Assembly (NCBI GenBank): GCA_963691655.1
Contig: OY829329.1
Span: 8,384,708 to 8,448,707 of the forward strand
DNA length: 64,000 nucleotides
From: Toxonevra muliebris
Lineage: Eukaryota > Arthropoda > Insecta > Diptera > Pallopteridae
Direction: 5' to 3'
In this document: positions 22,968 to 34,182 of the stretch, piece by piece
How the letters are laid out: each line of letters opens with the position of its first letter
Numbering within the stretch: position 1 is the first letter of the stretch
Made by a program: the position numbers and the translations under genes
Notes under the pieces: model-generated
Seen by the model: the letters and a program-made list of their open reading frames with translations, nothing else
Database searches by the model: none
What the model was told of the DNA's origin: nothing

Positions 22968-25308
22968 TTAATCGTGAATTTTTTTCCTTCAAAAAAAGAA
23001 GAAAAAAATCAAAATAACAAAAACGAACAAAAAAAAAAACATTTACATTTCTTAAGAAACACTTTATAGCCAAGCTTTGGTTGAAGTCAAGTTCAACGAC
23101 AGACAAATATAGCTATGTAAAAATACAACAGGAAGCTTCACTTCTTATAGAATAAACAATAAAAAAACTTGATTTTTCTTGAAATTTTCTAAAGTATTTT
23201 CTATATGAAAAAAAAAATCAGTATCTATAACTATAAAACAAACGATGAACTGGCAGAGAATGAGCTCACAATCGAAGCGAAACTCACGCGAATGTCGAGA
23301 ATCTTACGAGATTTCAGCTTAAACAAAAAAAAAAAAAAAAAAAACAACAACAACAACACTATGTTTAATTTAAATTCTGCTAACATTGAAATATTAATTC
23401 AATGTTTTTGTAATTTTTTTTTTTAATTTTTATGTATATATATATTTTTTTTTTTGTATTTTCATAATTTTTTTTTAGTGAGATCTGCGATAACACTCAA
23501 GATCACTTTATTCAATTTAAAGATTTAATAAAAAACAAAAAAATGCCCAGCGTTTGAAGTGCGTTCAAAATGAAAACAAACATCAATCAGTTTAATCTCG
23601 TGTTTATTAGGAAAAAAAAAAAATAAAAACAAAAATAAATTAAAACGCCAACGTCATATTGCGATTTAGAATTAAATAAAACTTAAACGAAATATTAAAA
23701 CAAAAATTCATTAGAATAAAACAAAACTCACAAAATAAAAACACACGTTTGATCGCTTAGATCAATTAGAGTTACAATGAAAAAAGTTTTTAAAATTTTT
23801 TTTAATTTTTTCACTATTATTTTTTCCAAAACAAAAAAAATACAAAAAAAACTTTTATTTCTTCAACACAAAAACGTTCGAAAAAATACGTCCGCACTGC
23901 GCAATACCTTTTAAGCGAATAAGCAAAACAGGTACTAGAATGTCTTCTTATAAATGTTGAATTGGTTAGAGTCGAGCTGGAGAATCGTAGCTTAGAAATT
24001 CGTTGTAGCTCGTTTGCTTTTATGCCAGATCGAAATTGAACGATACTTTTAGAAGAGGAGTGAAAAATAAGAAAAAAAATAAATTAGAAATAAAAATTGT
24101 ATCTTCTTTTTTTGTTGTTAACAAGTACCTGCCTACATACGTTTAACCAATAATAATAATTAATTAATGAAGTCTTTATAACCAAACAACAACAACAACA
24201 GCAGAAACAACAAGAAAACGTCAACAATCTCAGTCACAACACCAAAGAAAAAAAAAAACAACAACAACAAAAAAAAAACCAATAAAAGTAAGTGCACACC
24301 AGACACTCGCGCTATTGTTGTTGTTGTTGTCGAAGCGCGCGTGAGTTATCTTTATTATTTTTTTTTTTTTTGCATAAATGTATCGATATTAGAAGTCAAT
24401 CAAACTACAACAACAACTGCCCCGCTGACAAAAACGTATTTAGCTAGCACTACAAAAACAACAAAAAAAAGAGAAATTTTTGTTCTCTCCCCTCACCCCC
24501 CCATTCGATATATGCAAATCGTTTGAGTTTACAAAACGCTGAAAAAGAAAGAAGAAATCATCTTTATGAACATGATTATCATATTTTTTTTTTCCACAAA
24601 TCCAGTTTGACAGTCGTCGTCGTCGACAGTGATGACAGTTAATATTACGAACCATTATAGCAAAAAAAAAAAATTAAAAAAAAAATTTGTTTTATATTGG
24701 GAATCACCCACTCGTTTAGACAGAGTTGCCAACACCTTTAGCGCGCTAGAGCATAAGGCTATCAAGACATTTTATTTCTTTTTTTTTTATGTTATACATT
24801 TTGTAATTAGTTGTTAATTTGCATATTAGAATGTTATATACTATTATGCATTATTAGAAATTTAATTTATCAATAACATTTTTCATATGCAATTTTAGTT
24901 TGGTTTTGTTTTTACCTTTGAAACACTTTGAAAATTAAAAACTTTTATGAGAGACAGTCATAACCAAAGCGAGAAGCGCTTTTTCATTGAGATTTTTAAA
25001 TTAGAAAATTATTTAATTATTATTTTGCTAAATACACCTAGAGATTTTTCTACTTTTAATTCTAAGTCAAAAGTTTTCACTGGGCATAAAAAGATGTTCA
25101 TTAAGTAACTGTACAATTGGACGCAAGCATGGACGTCTGTTTGCCTTTCAAGGGGGAAAATATATGTAGTAAGAAAGAGATAGAAGAGCTGCGTCAAAAC
25201 TCCATCTTCAAATTATGATGGCTGCCGCTTCGACTACACTACCATAGAAATCTGTTAGAATTCTCTCAATTTCAGCATATTTTCTCTCTTGTGAGAGAGG
25301 GAGACATT
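22968..25308. other. Intergenic, simple-repeat-rich
   Basis: Many A/T runs and (AAC)n tracts (about 23341-23358, 24186-24206, 24262-24272, 24312-24330). The moderately GC-richer segment 23880-24060 carries TATAAA on the plus strand (23950) and CATAAAAG on the minus strand, so it could hold a promoter or first exon of an unseen transcript. I found no splice-consistent coding exon. Confidence 0.4.
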
Positions 25309-25590
25309 GTCTGCTCTTAGGTAATGAGATTTGTCTCATGCAACTTGAAAAAAAATGCGGAAGAGGGGAGAAACGACAGGGGGATAGCCGAAATCTCACG
25401 GGCAGTGTTGTGATGAAACTTTTAGTCATTTCGTTTTTTATATTTTCGTAATTCAATGTTTTTCCATAGCGACGAAAACTATACTCGCGAAAGTTTCATG
25501 CAACTAATCTCATTGTATAAGAGCTACATGAAACTGCACAAGGGAATGCAAAAAATCGCATGAGATTAATTTCAACGTTAAAGAGCTGAC
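25309..25590 (+). mobile_element. MITE, 'GTCAGCTCTTAGAC' family, copy 1 (282 bp)
   Basis: It matches 29468-29751 in reverse: GCATGAGATTAAT, AGAGCTACATGAAACT, TTTCATGCAACTAA(T/A)TCTC and GAGGGGAGAAACGAC. The right end AAAGAGCTGAC is intact. The left end reads GTCTGCTCTTAGG. Confidence 0.75.
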
Positions 25591-28500
25591 ATTGCTATAT
25601 TTTCAATATCAGAGATAAACGAAGTGCTGCCAAGTTTTAGCATGTAAATATATGTATTTTTTTGAGTTTTGCTTTTTCGTTTCTTGATTCTTTTGATGAT
25701 CTTGACGATTTTTATTTATGCAATAATTATTTCAAATTGCAGAATTTTTAAATTTGATTTTTTGACAATTGATAGCATTTATAAAAACAAAATGAATTGA
25801 AAATAAAATAAAAAATCAAATCCAATTGCTTTTCATCTACATTCTATTGACGTTAGAGGTTGATACTTTTCTTGTATTTATTCTCTCAGAAAAAGTCGGC
25901 GGTTGAAGCACTGTTACCGCATCGCCTTAGACGCCATTTATAGCCAAAGACATTTGTTGACTGCAAAATTACGTTTTTTTTTTTCAGCAGCTTTTTAAAG
26001 CATTATGAATAATTTTTAAAAATTATGTACATAGATACAAAAAATTAACCCTGAAGCTCAAGAATGTTCAGTTCTGAAATGTAGTAAAATCAATTGGACT
26101 CTTTCTAAATAATCTGGGGCAAATTTTGTCAATCACGATTGATTCATATAGCGAAAACACCGATTTTTGTGTTAAAACCTCCAACCATTCTCGAATATGA
26201 AAAAAAAAAAAAAAACGATAATTTTGCACTTAGAAGAACATAAAATTTTGTTTCAACACCAAAAATCGCATGAAAGTGTGAAAATATTGGAAAATTGCAT
26301 TCAGCAAAAATGCTCCTCGTGAAAAAATACTACAGGGTCCTGAATTGACACTCCCCCTATCTATTCCTCCCACTAAATTCCGGCACAGAGATTGATTGCA
26401 AACATTTTTCCTCCAAAAATGGACGTCAGGGTTTCGGTCTACCACAAATGCCTGAACCAATTCCCCTATGATTTTGAAGCCTATTATTTTGAAGCCATCT
26501 GTTTACCAGATAAGCTCGCTGGTAATAATTTTTCAATATTCTAGTACCTAGTTCTGATAAAATTATATATTAGCCAAATATTTCTAGCTGTAAAACAAGT
26601 GAAGAGTCTGTTGCTCCTTCAATCTAACGATTCCAAGTAGTAAAAAAATAAATACGCCCTAACCTTGCCTAGGGAAATTAGAAACTGAAACTTTAGAAAT
26701 TTTCAATTATAAAATTTATAACTACGCATTACTTCCACATAATAAAAAATCAAAACCAAAACTCGCAATAAACAGTATGGAGTAAAACTGAGATAACTTA
26801 TCAATAAATAATGCCTTAAAAAAAGTTTCTGCTTTCCAGATGAATACAGAGGAAAATCTGTTTTTCGAAATCAGATAATATCTTCAAGTCCTCTTCGGTC
26901 TGTGTGGCGCTTCAAAGCACCAAAATTTCCACAATTTCACGATTGACGATTTTATTTAATTTTCAACTATGATTTTCGAAATTTTACCATTGTAAAATTT
27001 TTCATTATTAATAAGAATACAATACGAACACAGTTTTTCAAATTGGATAACGGTAATTGGTGTCGCAAAGAAGGTCAGAAATGAAATGTGTTTCGAAATC
27101 GGGTGAAAATCGTAAGGAAATTGGTTCAAATCTTTGCACCAATTAATATTATCCAATTTAAAAAATTCGTTTTGCATTTGATTTTACTAAAAAATTAGAT
27201 AAATTCACCCATTTCAATCGAAATTTTATTCAATTTCAAACAATTGTTTTTTCATGCATGCATCTGAATGATCAGCTACTTTGCAGAGCTATTACTTTTC
27301 GATTTCTCCTATATTTATGATCAGTAATAGCGAGTGACCCAAAAAATCTTGTACCTTGTCTACAGTTTCGCCTCTCACTGTAACTGCACCCAAAAAAAAA
27401 AAATTCGCAATTATTTCTTTCTGTACAATTTCACTCAAGAGTAATTTATCTTTTTTACTTCAATGAAGAAGAATTTAAATAGAAATTTTTTTTTTTTTTT
27501 TATTTATTTGTACATTTATAGGTACTAATTCTGAAATCCAATTAATCAACATCGATAACACCTTTTTTAAATAATAAAAATAATAATAAATTACAAACCG
27601 TGTAGTTGAAAATCTTCCTAACGAACTATTGATTTGCGTATTTGCAAAATTAATTAGTACGCGAAAAAAATAAAATCACTTAACCGCTTCAAATTCAAGA
27701 AAATTTGTTAGCAAAAAACGAATGTTACGAAGTTTTTTATACATTCAAGAACTAACAGGTAAATTCCCTGAGGAAGTTGGTAAATCCCAAATAAAATGTT
27801 GGATTGATGAAAGCACTTCATTCATTCTCATCAAATGAAAAAAAAAATCAAAGGCAATAACCTCTGAAATTAAATACAAATCTTACATGGTTAAATATTA
27901 AGATACCTCGAGCCCCTTTATAGAACCCTCGCCAAAGAAGAAACTTGATTTATTTTATAAAGACTCTTTAAATATTTTGGCTTTAGTAATATCCTGAAGT
28001 TCACTGGCTTTTTTTTTTTTAGAAAAATAACTTAAACTTTGGTAAACTGTAGACCTATTAGATAGCAAAATTTAAGGGTAAACGGGTGAAAAATGTTTCT
28101 TCCTTATATTAGCTCCTATAGATTGTGGAGAAAGCTTAGTTAGATGGTGGCTGATAGTCCCCAGGCGTTAAGTTTTTAAATAACTGAACTGTAATAACTG
28201 AACCTGGCAATGGTAATTGCTAAAGATAAGTTTCTTGCAAAGTTTTGCTAAAAAGTTAGTTGGCATTACTGGTGGACGATGTTGCCACCCCTGTATAAAA
28301 TAGACAGTAAAATACATAGCAACATTTTTTTTTTGGAGATCAAATGAGAAAAACTTAATCATATATCAATTAAACTCACGTACGAAACTTTCGGGATTTT
28401 CTTATAATATCGTTGATGTCGTGAAAAATCGTGACGTACTGATTCGTTCTTCTTCTTTTATGGCACACCAGCCCACGGAGAACTTTGACCGAGCTTTACG

Positions 28501-28854
28501 CATCCATTCAAGTCATGTTAGTGCTATTTGTACACGATTGGAAGGAAGCTATAGTTTTATACCAAGTCCAAAAGGCGAAATGAAAAGCTTTTCATTTTTA
28601 CTATTACAATTTTTACTCTTGCAGATTTGCCATTGCCAGCCAAGAGGTGGTGACGTGTAGAAAAATTGTGGTTTTCTACTTTTGATTTTTGACTGTGCTG
28701 AGTAATTTTATTTATTTTTTCCTCGTTTATTTTACAATATTGAAACTTTTCGCGTATTTTAAAATTCATTATAATTTTTGAAGTGAAACTTCTTGAGCGG
28801 GGCTGTGAATTGAAAATTTTTAAAACGGTGAAATTCAACGGAAACGATATTTTA
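25591..28854. other. Intergenic, no gene seen
   Basis: AT-rich unique sequence. The plus-strand frame at about 28390-28660 (containing SSSFMAHQPTENFDRALRIH) has more coding-like composition than its surroundings but no recognisable domain; it may be a transposon or exon fragment. Confidence 0.35.
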
Positions 28855-29145
28855 TCACACTCAAACGAAACTAATAAGAAACGAAGTTATACTATTGTTA
28901 GTGTTTCGCAAATGAAGTCATATCGTCGCCTGAGAATTGATTTGGCGTATTGGTATATGAATTTGTACACACATACGCCAAATCAATCCTCAGGCAACGA
29001 TATGGGGATCGGCTGTATACAATCAAGCAAAGAGTTGACTTCTCACAGTGCTTTAGTGAGAGAGCTTAATTCCATATAGCTGAACTTTCCTTTCATGTGT
29101 TTGTGCCAATAAATGTAGAAGAGAGTACCAATAGAAAATAGAAAA
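28855..29145 (+). mobile_element. 'AATAAGAAACGAAGTTAT' repeat family, copy 2
   Basis: It starts ACTCAAACGAAACTAATAAG and runs to CTTTAGTGAGAGAGC and beyond. It is interrupted at 28923-29000 by the 78-bp hairpin MITE. Comparison with 48135-48475 shows the uninterrupted order. Confidence 0.65.
28923..29000. mobile_element. 78-bp near-palindromic MITE, copy 3, with empty-site evidence
   Basis: The arms are TCGTCGCCTGAGAATTGATT and the complement AATCAATCCTCAGGCAACGA. It is flanked by TA on both sides (TCATA before, TATGG after). The related repeat at 48135-48475 has a single CATATAAGAATCGG at this place, consistent with insertion and TA duplication. Confidence 0.85.
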
Positions 29146-29149
29146 ATAG

Positions 29150-29460
29150 CTTCAGTTGCACTCATACCAAACCAATAAGAAACGAAGTTATGCATTTGTT
29201 ATTCGGCTACATACAATCAAGCAGAGATTCGACTTCTCACAGTTTTATCTCAGTTGCTTTAGTGAGAGAGCCGACGTCTCTGCTTTTATCTTTTTTTTTT
29301 CTTGCATATAACTGAACTTTACTCCCATGTGTTATATACGTGCGTGAACAACGTCGTGTTTGTGCCGTTAAGTGTAAAGAGTACAAACAGAAGAAAAGCA
29401 ACAACAAAATAGAGAGAAGAAGACAGCAAAAACTTTAACAGAATGTATAGTAAATGTTTT
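29150..29460 (+). mobile_element. 'AATAAGAAACGAAGTTAT' repeat family, copy 3
   Basis: A direct neighbour of copy 2. It has CCAATAAGAAACGAAGTTAT, CGGCTACATACAATCAAGCA, TTTTATCTCAGTTGCTTTAG and GTGTTATATACGTG. It reads into a leader-like segment ending AAGAAGACAGCAAAAACTT, shared with the copy at 48135-48475. Confidence 0.65.
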
Positions 29461-29467
29461 CTAATAA

Positions 29468-29751
29468 GTCAGCTCTTAGACGTTGAGATTAATCTCATGC
29501 GATTTTTTGCATTCCCTTTTGTAGTTTCATGTAGCTCTTATACAGTGAGATTTAGTTGCATGATACTTTCGCGATTATAGTTTTCATCGTTATGGAAAAA
29601 CATTAAACTACGAAAATGTAAAAAAAGAAACGACGAAACGAGTTTCATCGAAAATGCAGCCCGAGCGATTTTATCTACCCCTTGTCGTTTCTCCCCTCTT
29701 CAGTACATTTTTTTAAGTTGCATGAACAAATCGCATTGTCTAAGAGCTGAC
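29468..29751 (-). mobile_element. MITE, 'GTCAGCTCTTAGAC' family, copy 2 (284 bp)
   Basis: Both ends are present: GTCAGCTCTTAGACGTTGAG and CATTGTCTAAGAGCTGAC. It is nearly colinear with 25309-25590 in the other orientation, with the same length within two bases. Confidence 0.8.
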
Positions 29752-30372
29752 TAACTTTCAAATAAAAAACAAAGTTTCACTTCACTTCTACTGGGGGTGC
29801 CTGCAGACATATTTGTTTTTTTTTTTTTCTTCTTGTTTGTGATCTCCGTTTTTCCGGTAGAGGACGACAAAGTAGACATCTAAAAAAAATGTCGCTCTTT
29901 CGGTTGTAGCTCCATTTTGCTCAATCTAAAATAAAAAAAAAACGTAATTTTAAAATTGAGACTTACCTAGTTTGTGCAAGAGTTTAATATGTCACGATAT
30001 CTGGAATTGTTCAATGGACATTTCATCAGAGCTTGTTGTAATAGGATGTTCCATTTTTAGTTTTGTGATATTAAATTCACATTACATGAAAGTGTTGATT
30101 TATATGGAATTTTTAAAAAACATTCATATATTAAAACTAAAAGGGGTGGTACTCCTCACGAATTTTAAATGAATAATTTTTTAATTAATTAGATATAAAC
30201 AACAAGTAGTTAAATATCTGTCAAGAAATACATAGTTTCCCCTGCACCCGCAGTTTCTTTGAAAGGTATTTTCTTTTAAAAATATTATAGGTGTTCATAA
30301 ATTCAGCTTACTTGATGTCGTATCTATCATTGAATCAGTGAATCCCCCTAGTTTCTTCTATTTTCAAACTAA
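29752..30372. other. Intergenic, no gene seen
   Basis: Unique AT-rich sequence. The open frame at 29972-30172 has no recognisable feature. Confidence 0.4.
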
Positions 30373-30495
30373 ATGCCTGGTTTTCACTATGTCAAATTCA
30401 ATCAAATTTGAAAGCATGTTGGAAAATTTCATATAGAAAATTGTCTCTTTCTCTCCCTCTTTGACAGGGAATATGACTTAGTGAAAACCAAGCAT
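30373..30495. mobile_element. MITE, 'TGGTTTTCACTATGTCA' family, copy 2 (123 bp)
   Basis: The termini are ATGCCTGGTTTTCACTATGT and the complement ending TGAAAACCAAGCAT. The interior shares CAAATTTGAAAGCATGTTGG with the other copies in inverted order. Confidence 0.75.
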
Positions 30496-31450
30496 TAAAA
30501 TCCACTGTGAACACTCCAATTGTAGTTATTAGGTATATACAGAATTTTGTAAAATCATCTTCATCTTAATTAACAAATCTTAATTAATTGCACATGATAA
30601 TTGATAATATCGTATTTTTACATTAAATATGAATCACTATTAGATTTTCAGACAAAACAAAAAAATGAAATTTCATCATGCAGCAATTCTAAATTATTTT
30701 AACTTAACTACACTTGGTCCGGTTTTGTCATACTCGTTGTTTTTTTCTCTTAGATTGAAAATGTTTACAAACAAATCAAATGCGTACGTTGTTTGAATTA
30801 TAAAATAACCCAATAAATTTGTTGATATTCCCGTATATAGAAAATATATAAATTATTTAATTTAATTTAAAAATTTCAAATATGCCCATATTAAAGTAAA
30901 CCGAATAAAATTATTTTAAAAATATTAAAGTATCACTAATAAATCTTAGTTTTTATGTAGTATTTTTGTATCACTTATAAACACAGAGTAACCAAATGAT
31001 AAATTTATCCGCGGACCAGAGATTTTGTGAAGTTGCTGTAGTTTAAAAATTATACTGAGAGAAAATATGAGACTTAGTTCTCCCTCAGTACGTTTGGGTT
31101 TCGAGCTGCGAGGCTCAAAAGTTGGGCTGAGGGTATTCGGCATTCTCAGTAATTTTTTTTTATTTTCCAGCATAAAAATGCACGCCGCTTGCTATGAATT
31201 ATAAAAGTTACTTGTAGAAAGCTTTATATAAAAATAAAGAATAGCCTAAGACTTAGCTTAAAACTAAACCTACCTTCAATTAATTATTATTATTTGAACT
31301 TAATCGAAGAAATAATTCTTATATTCCAGTTTCTCAAATGGTTCGGGACATGGTTATAAATCATTTGAGCAAAGGGACATTACATGAGTATTTCTGTTAT
31401 TAACGTAGAAATAATTACAAGTGAAATCAGCATTTTATATTACCATATGA
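30496..31450. other. Intergenic, no gene seen
   Basis: Unique AT-rich sequence; no supported exon. Confidence 0.4.
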
Positions 31451-32454
31451 GAGGTTGAGAGGAAAAGTGGTACAACTTCTACATTCAGAAAAAAGTGGAA
31501 TAATTTTACTTAGGAGCCAAAGTGTACCAAAATATGTTTAGAGCAAAAGTGAACCAAATTACATTCAGAGCAAAAGTGAAACAAAATATGTTCAGAGCAA
31601 AAGTGAAACGAAATATGTTCAGAGCAAAAGTGAACCAAAATACATTCAGAGCTAAAGTGAAACGAAATATGTTCAGAACAAAAGTGAAACAAAATATGTT
31701 CAGAGCAAAAGTGCAACGAAATATGTTCAGAGCAAAAGTGAAACGTAAATATGTTCAGAGCAAAAGTGAAACGAAATATGTTCAGAGCAAAAGTGAAACG
31801 AAATATGTTCAGAGCAAAAGTGAACCAAAATACATTCAGAGCTAAAGTGAAACGAAATATGTTCAGAACAAAAGTGAAACGAAATTTGTTCAAAGCAAAA
31901 GTGAAATGAAATATGTTCAGAGCAAAAGTGAACCAAAATACATTCAGAGCTAAAGTGAAACGAAATATGTTCAGAACAAAAGTGAAACGAAATATGTTCA
32001 AAGCAAAAGTGAAATGAAATATGTTCAGAGCAAAAGTGAACCAAAATACATTCAGAGCTAAAGTGAAACGAAATATGTTCAGAGCAAAAGTGAAACGAAA
32101 TATGTTCTGAGCAAAAGTGAAACGAAATATGTTCAAAGCTAAAGTGAACCAAAATATGTTCAGAACAAAAGTGAACCAAAATATGTTCAGAGCAAAAGTG
32201 AAACGAAATATGTTCAAAGCAAAAGTGAACCAAAATATGTTCACAACAAAAGTGAAACAAAGTATGTTCCGAGCAAAAACGAAATAAATCATTATGTTAT
32301 TTTTGCTCGGAAAGAATTATTATACCATTTTTGCTCATACTTTTAAGTCGTTTCATTTTCACTTTAAGCCATATTACTTCAATCCATTCTTGCACTGAGA
32401 TACTAAATTATTTCACTTTTGCCACAATTTAAATTATAACCCACTTTTCCTCTC
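31451..32454 (-). mobile_element. 'GAGAGGAAAAG' MITE with 27-bp repeat, copy 2 (about 29 units)
   Basis: The ends are TTGAGAGGAAAAGTGG (left) and CCACTTTTCCTCTC (right). Outside the array it keeps the blocks of the short copies in reverse order (TTTTGCTCATACTTTTAAG, TTTCATTTTCACTTTAAGCC, CATTCTTGCACTGA). It is three times longer than the other two copies only because of the internal array. Confidence 0.8.
31510..32290. repeat. 27-bp minisatellite, about 29 units, with 108-bp higher-order repeat
   Basis: The unit is GTTCAGAGCAAAAGTGAAAC + GAAATAT, nearly head-to-tail throughout. A four-unit block beginning CATTCAGAGCTAAAGTGAAA recurs at about 31833, 31941 and 32049, exactly 108 bases apart. 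Since 27 is a multiple of three, long stop-free frames run on both strands; these are not genes. One unit has a one-base insertion near 31745. Confidence 0.9.
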
Positions 32455-32499
32455 GATCGATCATATAGATATCCTTCGTATATTTTTCAAGTGTGTGTG

Positions 32500-33190
32500 A
32501 CCAATCCACTTCCTTTTACATAGCTTGATGATATTAGCTACCGGATCCACATCCACATCTCTTGTACAGATCTACGTTCGAGATTGTATGGGGCTACCAG
32601 ATTTTGAGAATGCGACGGAGGCTACTGTTGACGAAAGTTTAGATTTTATTTGCTAGAAGTTCGGAAACTAACCATGTTTTGACATCCATAGAGAAGAACT
32701 GAAACAACATTCGACTTGAAGATTCTTATTTTGGTGTTTGTTGAAATTTGGGTTGAATTCCAAATGTTGCGCATACGCTCCTTTCGCTTTATTTATCCTA
32801 GCTGAGATGTCCTTTTTTGCGCTATTTTCTGCTGATATTACGCTGCCGAGGTATACAAAGGAATCAACTAGTTTAATCAACTTCTTCAGAGTCAACTCGG
32901 AAGTTATTGTTCTTGGTAGATTTAATTTTCATCGCTTTCGTTTTGTCTATGTTTAAACTAAGGCCTACCTTTACAGAATTTAAATTTAGGTCATTGATTT
33001 TTTCCTGCATATCGGAGTGTTTTACAGACAGGAGACAGATATCATCTGCGTAATCAAGATCCTCGGCTCGGCAAGCTGCTCGGTAAAGTTCCAGAAGATG
33101 CCTCAGTTTTTTCCGTCCATAGCGTTGCCTAGAACTTGATCGTGATCAGGAAAAGAATCGGAGATAATAGGCAACATTGTCTGACTCCCG
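32500..33190 (-). pseudogene. Non-LTR retrotransposon reverse transcriptase relic (RTE-like)
   Basis: On the minus strand, in shifting frames, one reads LSPI(L)FLI-like residues, then EDLDYADDICLLS with the catalytic YADD. KVGLSLNIDKTKAMKI follows, then FVYLGSVISAENSAKKDISA, then LLYGC and, further on, RRILK and PHTISN(V)DLYKR. These are conserved blocks, in the right order, of the palm, thumb and C-terminal region of LINE reverse transcriptases of the kind deposited as endonuclease-reverse transcriptase. Stops and frameshifts break it, and the endonuclease and 5' part are missing. It is inactive and is bordered by the 27-bp-array MITE on the left and a TTTTGGTCTGAATTT array on the right. Confidence 0.8.
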
Positions 33191-33194
33191 TTTC

Positions 33195-33540
33195 CGTGCT
33201 GAGTTTCGGACTGAGTTTTGGTTTAAATTTTTCATTTAAATTTTGGTCTGAATTTCGATCCGAGCTTTAGTTTGAACTTGACTTCTTTTCTTCTGATTTT
33301 TGTTCTGAATTTCGGACTGAGTTTTGGTTTAAATTTTTCATTTAAATTTTGGTCTGAATTTGGTTTTCGACTGATCTGAGTTTAGGTTTGAATTTGTTAT
33401 TAATTCTGGTCTAAATTTTGGTTTGATTTTTGATTTGCTTTTGATCCGAGTTTTGGTTTGATGTTTGATTTTTTGGCCCAAATTCGCTCCCTTTTTTAGT
33501 ATAAATTTCCTCTCCTTTTTGGTCGAAGTTTTCATTTGAG
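33195..33540 (+). repeat. Degenerate TTTTGGTCTGAATTT array 3
   Basis: It contains a 110-bp direct duplication (TTTCGGACTGAGTTTTGGTT at 33206 and 33311) within the usual loose units. Confidence 0.7.
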
Positions 33541-34182
33541 AAAGGCGGAGCTGCCATTTAGTGAAGAGAATAAAATGGTGTTTTTCAGATGGCTATTATC
33601 TTTTTAAATAACGGAAGCCGCAAATGGTTGGGGTTTGAAAAAAAAGCATAAAAATAAAAGTAAAAACTCTGAGCTTCAGATATAGATACAAATATTTTTA
33701 GAAAACATAAATCTATATATATATATATATATATATTTAGTTAAAATCTTTTAATATTTCTTAAATGATTAACAGAGAAAATACATTTTAAGTGCCCATA
33801 GACGGCAATAACAATTTCAACATAAAGTTTTACAAAAAGTCGCGTGGAAAATATGATTAGATATACATATGTATATTTATATATATATATAGTTATTATA
33901 TATAGTTTATATATAAATTTAAACGTGTTTGTATGTATCTAAAAGTCCAAAGAATGATTACCCAAAATATCTGTGTGTGTGTATAGTTTTACGATTATTA
34001 ATTTACAATATTGCGGTGGTCCTAATTGCGACATCGACATAAGTAGTTTATAATTTGCAAGGTTTTCGTTTTTATCCTAATATTTTTCATAATAATTATA
34101 TAGTAAGTTGCTATATTCTAAAGGAAAATGCGAAATTCTTCTTAGTCCTGAAACAAAAATGATGATTGTTTTCCTCTTCATT
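33541..34182. other. 3' flank of the acyl-CoA oxidase gene
   Basis: (TA)n tracts lie at about 33714-33736 and 33880-33900. No clear AATAAA hexamer close to the stop is visible on the minus strand, so the polyadenylation site is not placed. Confidence 0.4.

Noticed and set aside
23940..24060. TATAAA (plus) and CATAAAAG (minus) boxes as a promoter
   Set aside because: Both strands give equally weak candidates in very AT-rich DNA, with no downstream exon I can support.
31510..32290. CRISPR-like array
   Set aside because: Units are contiguous with no unique spacers, and the DNA is clearly eukaryotic.
31510..32292. Long open frames on both strands (up to 260 codons) over the 27-bp array
   Set aside because: The unit is a multiple of three without stops, so long frames follow automatically; a 9-residue FTFALNIFR-type repeat with an internal phase change, no start context and location inside a MITE argue against a gene.
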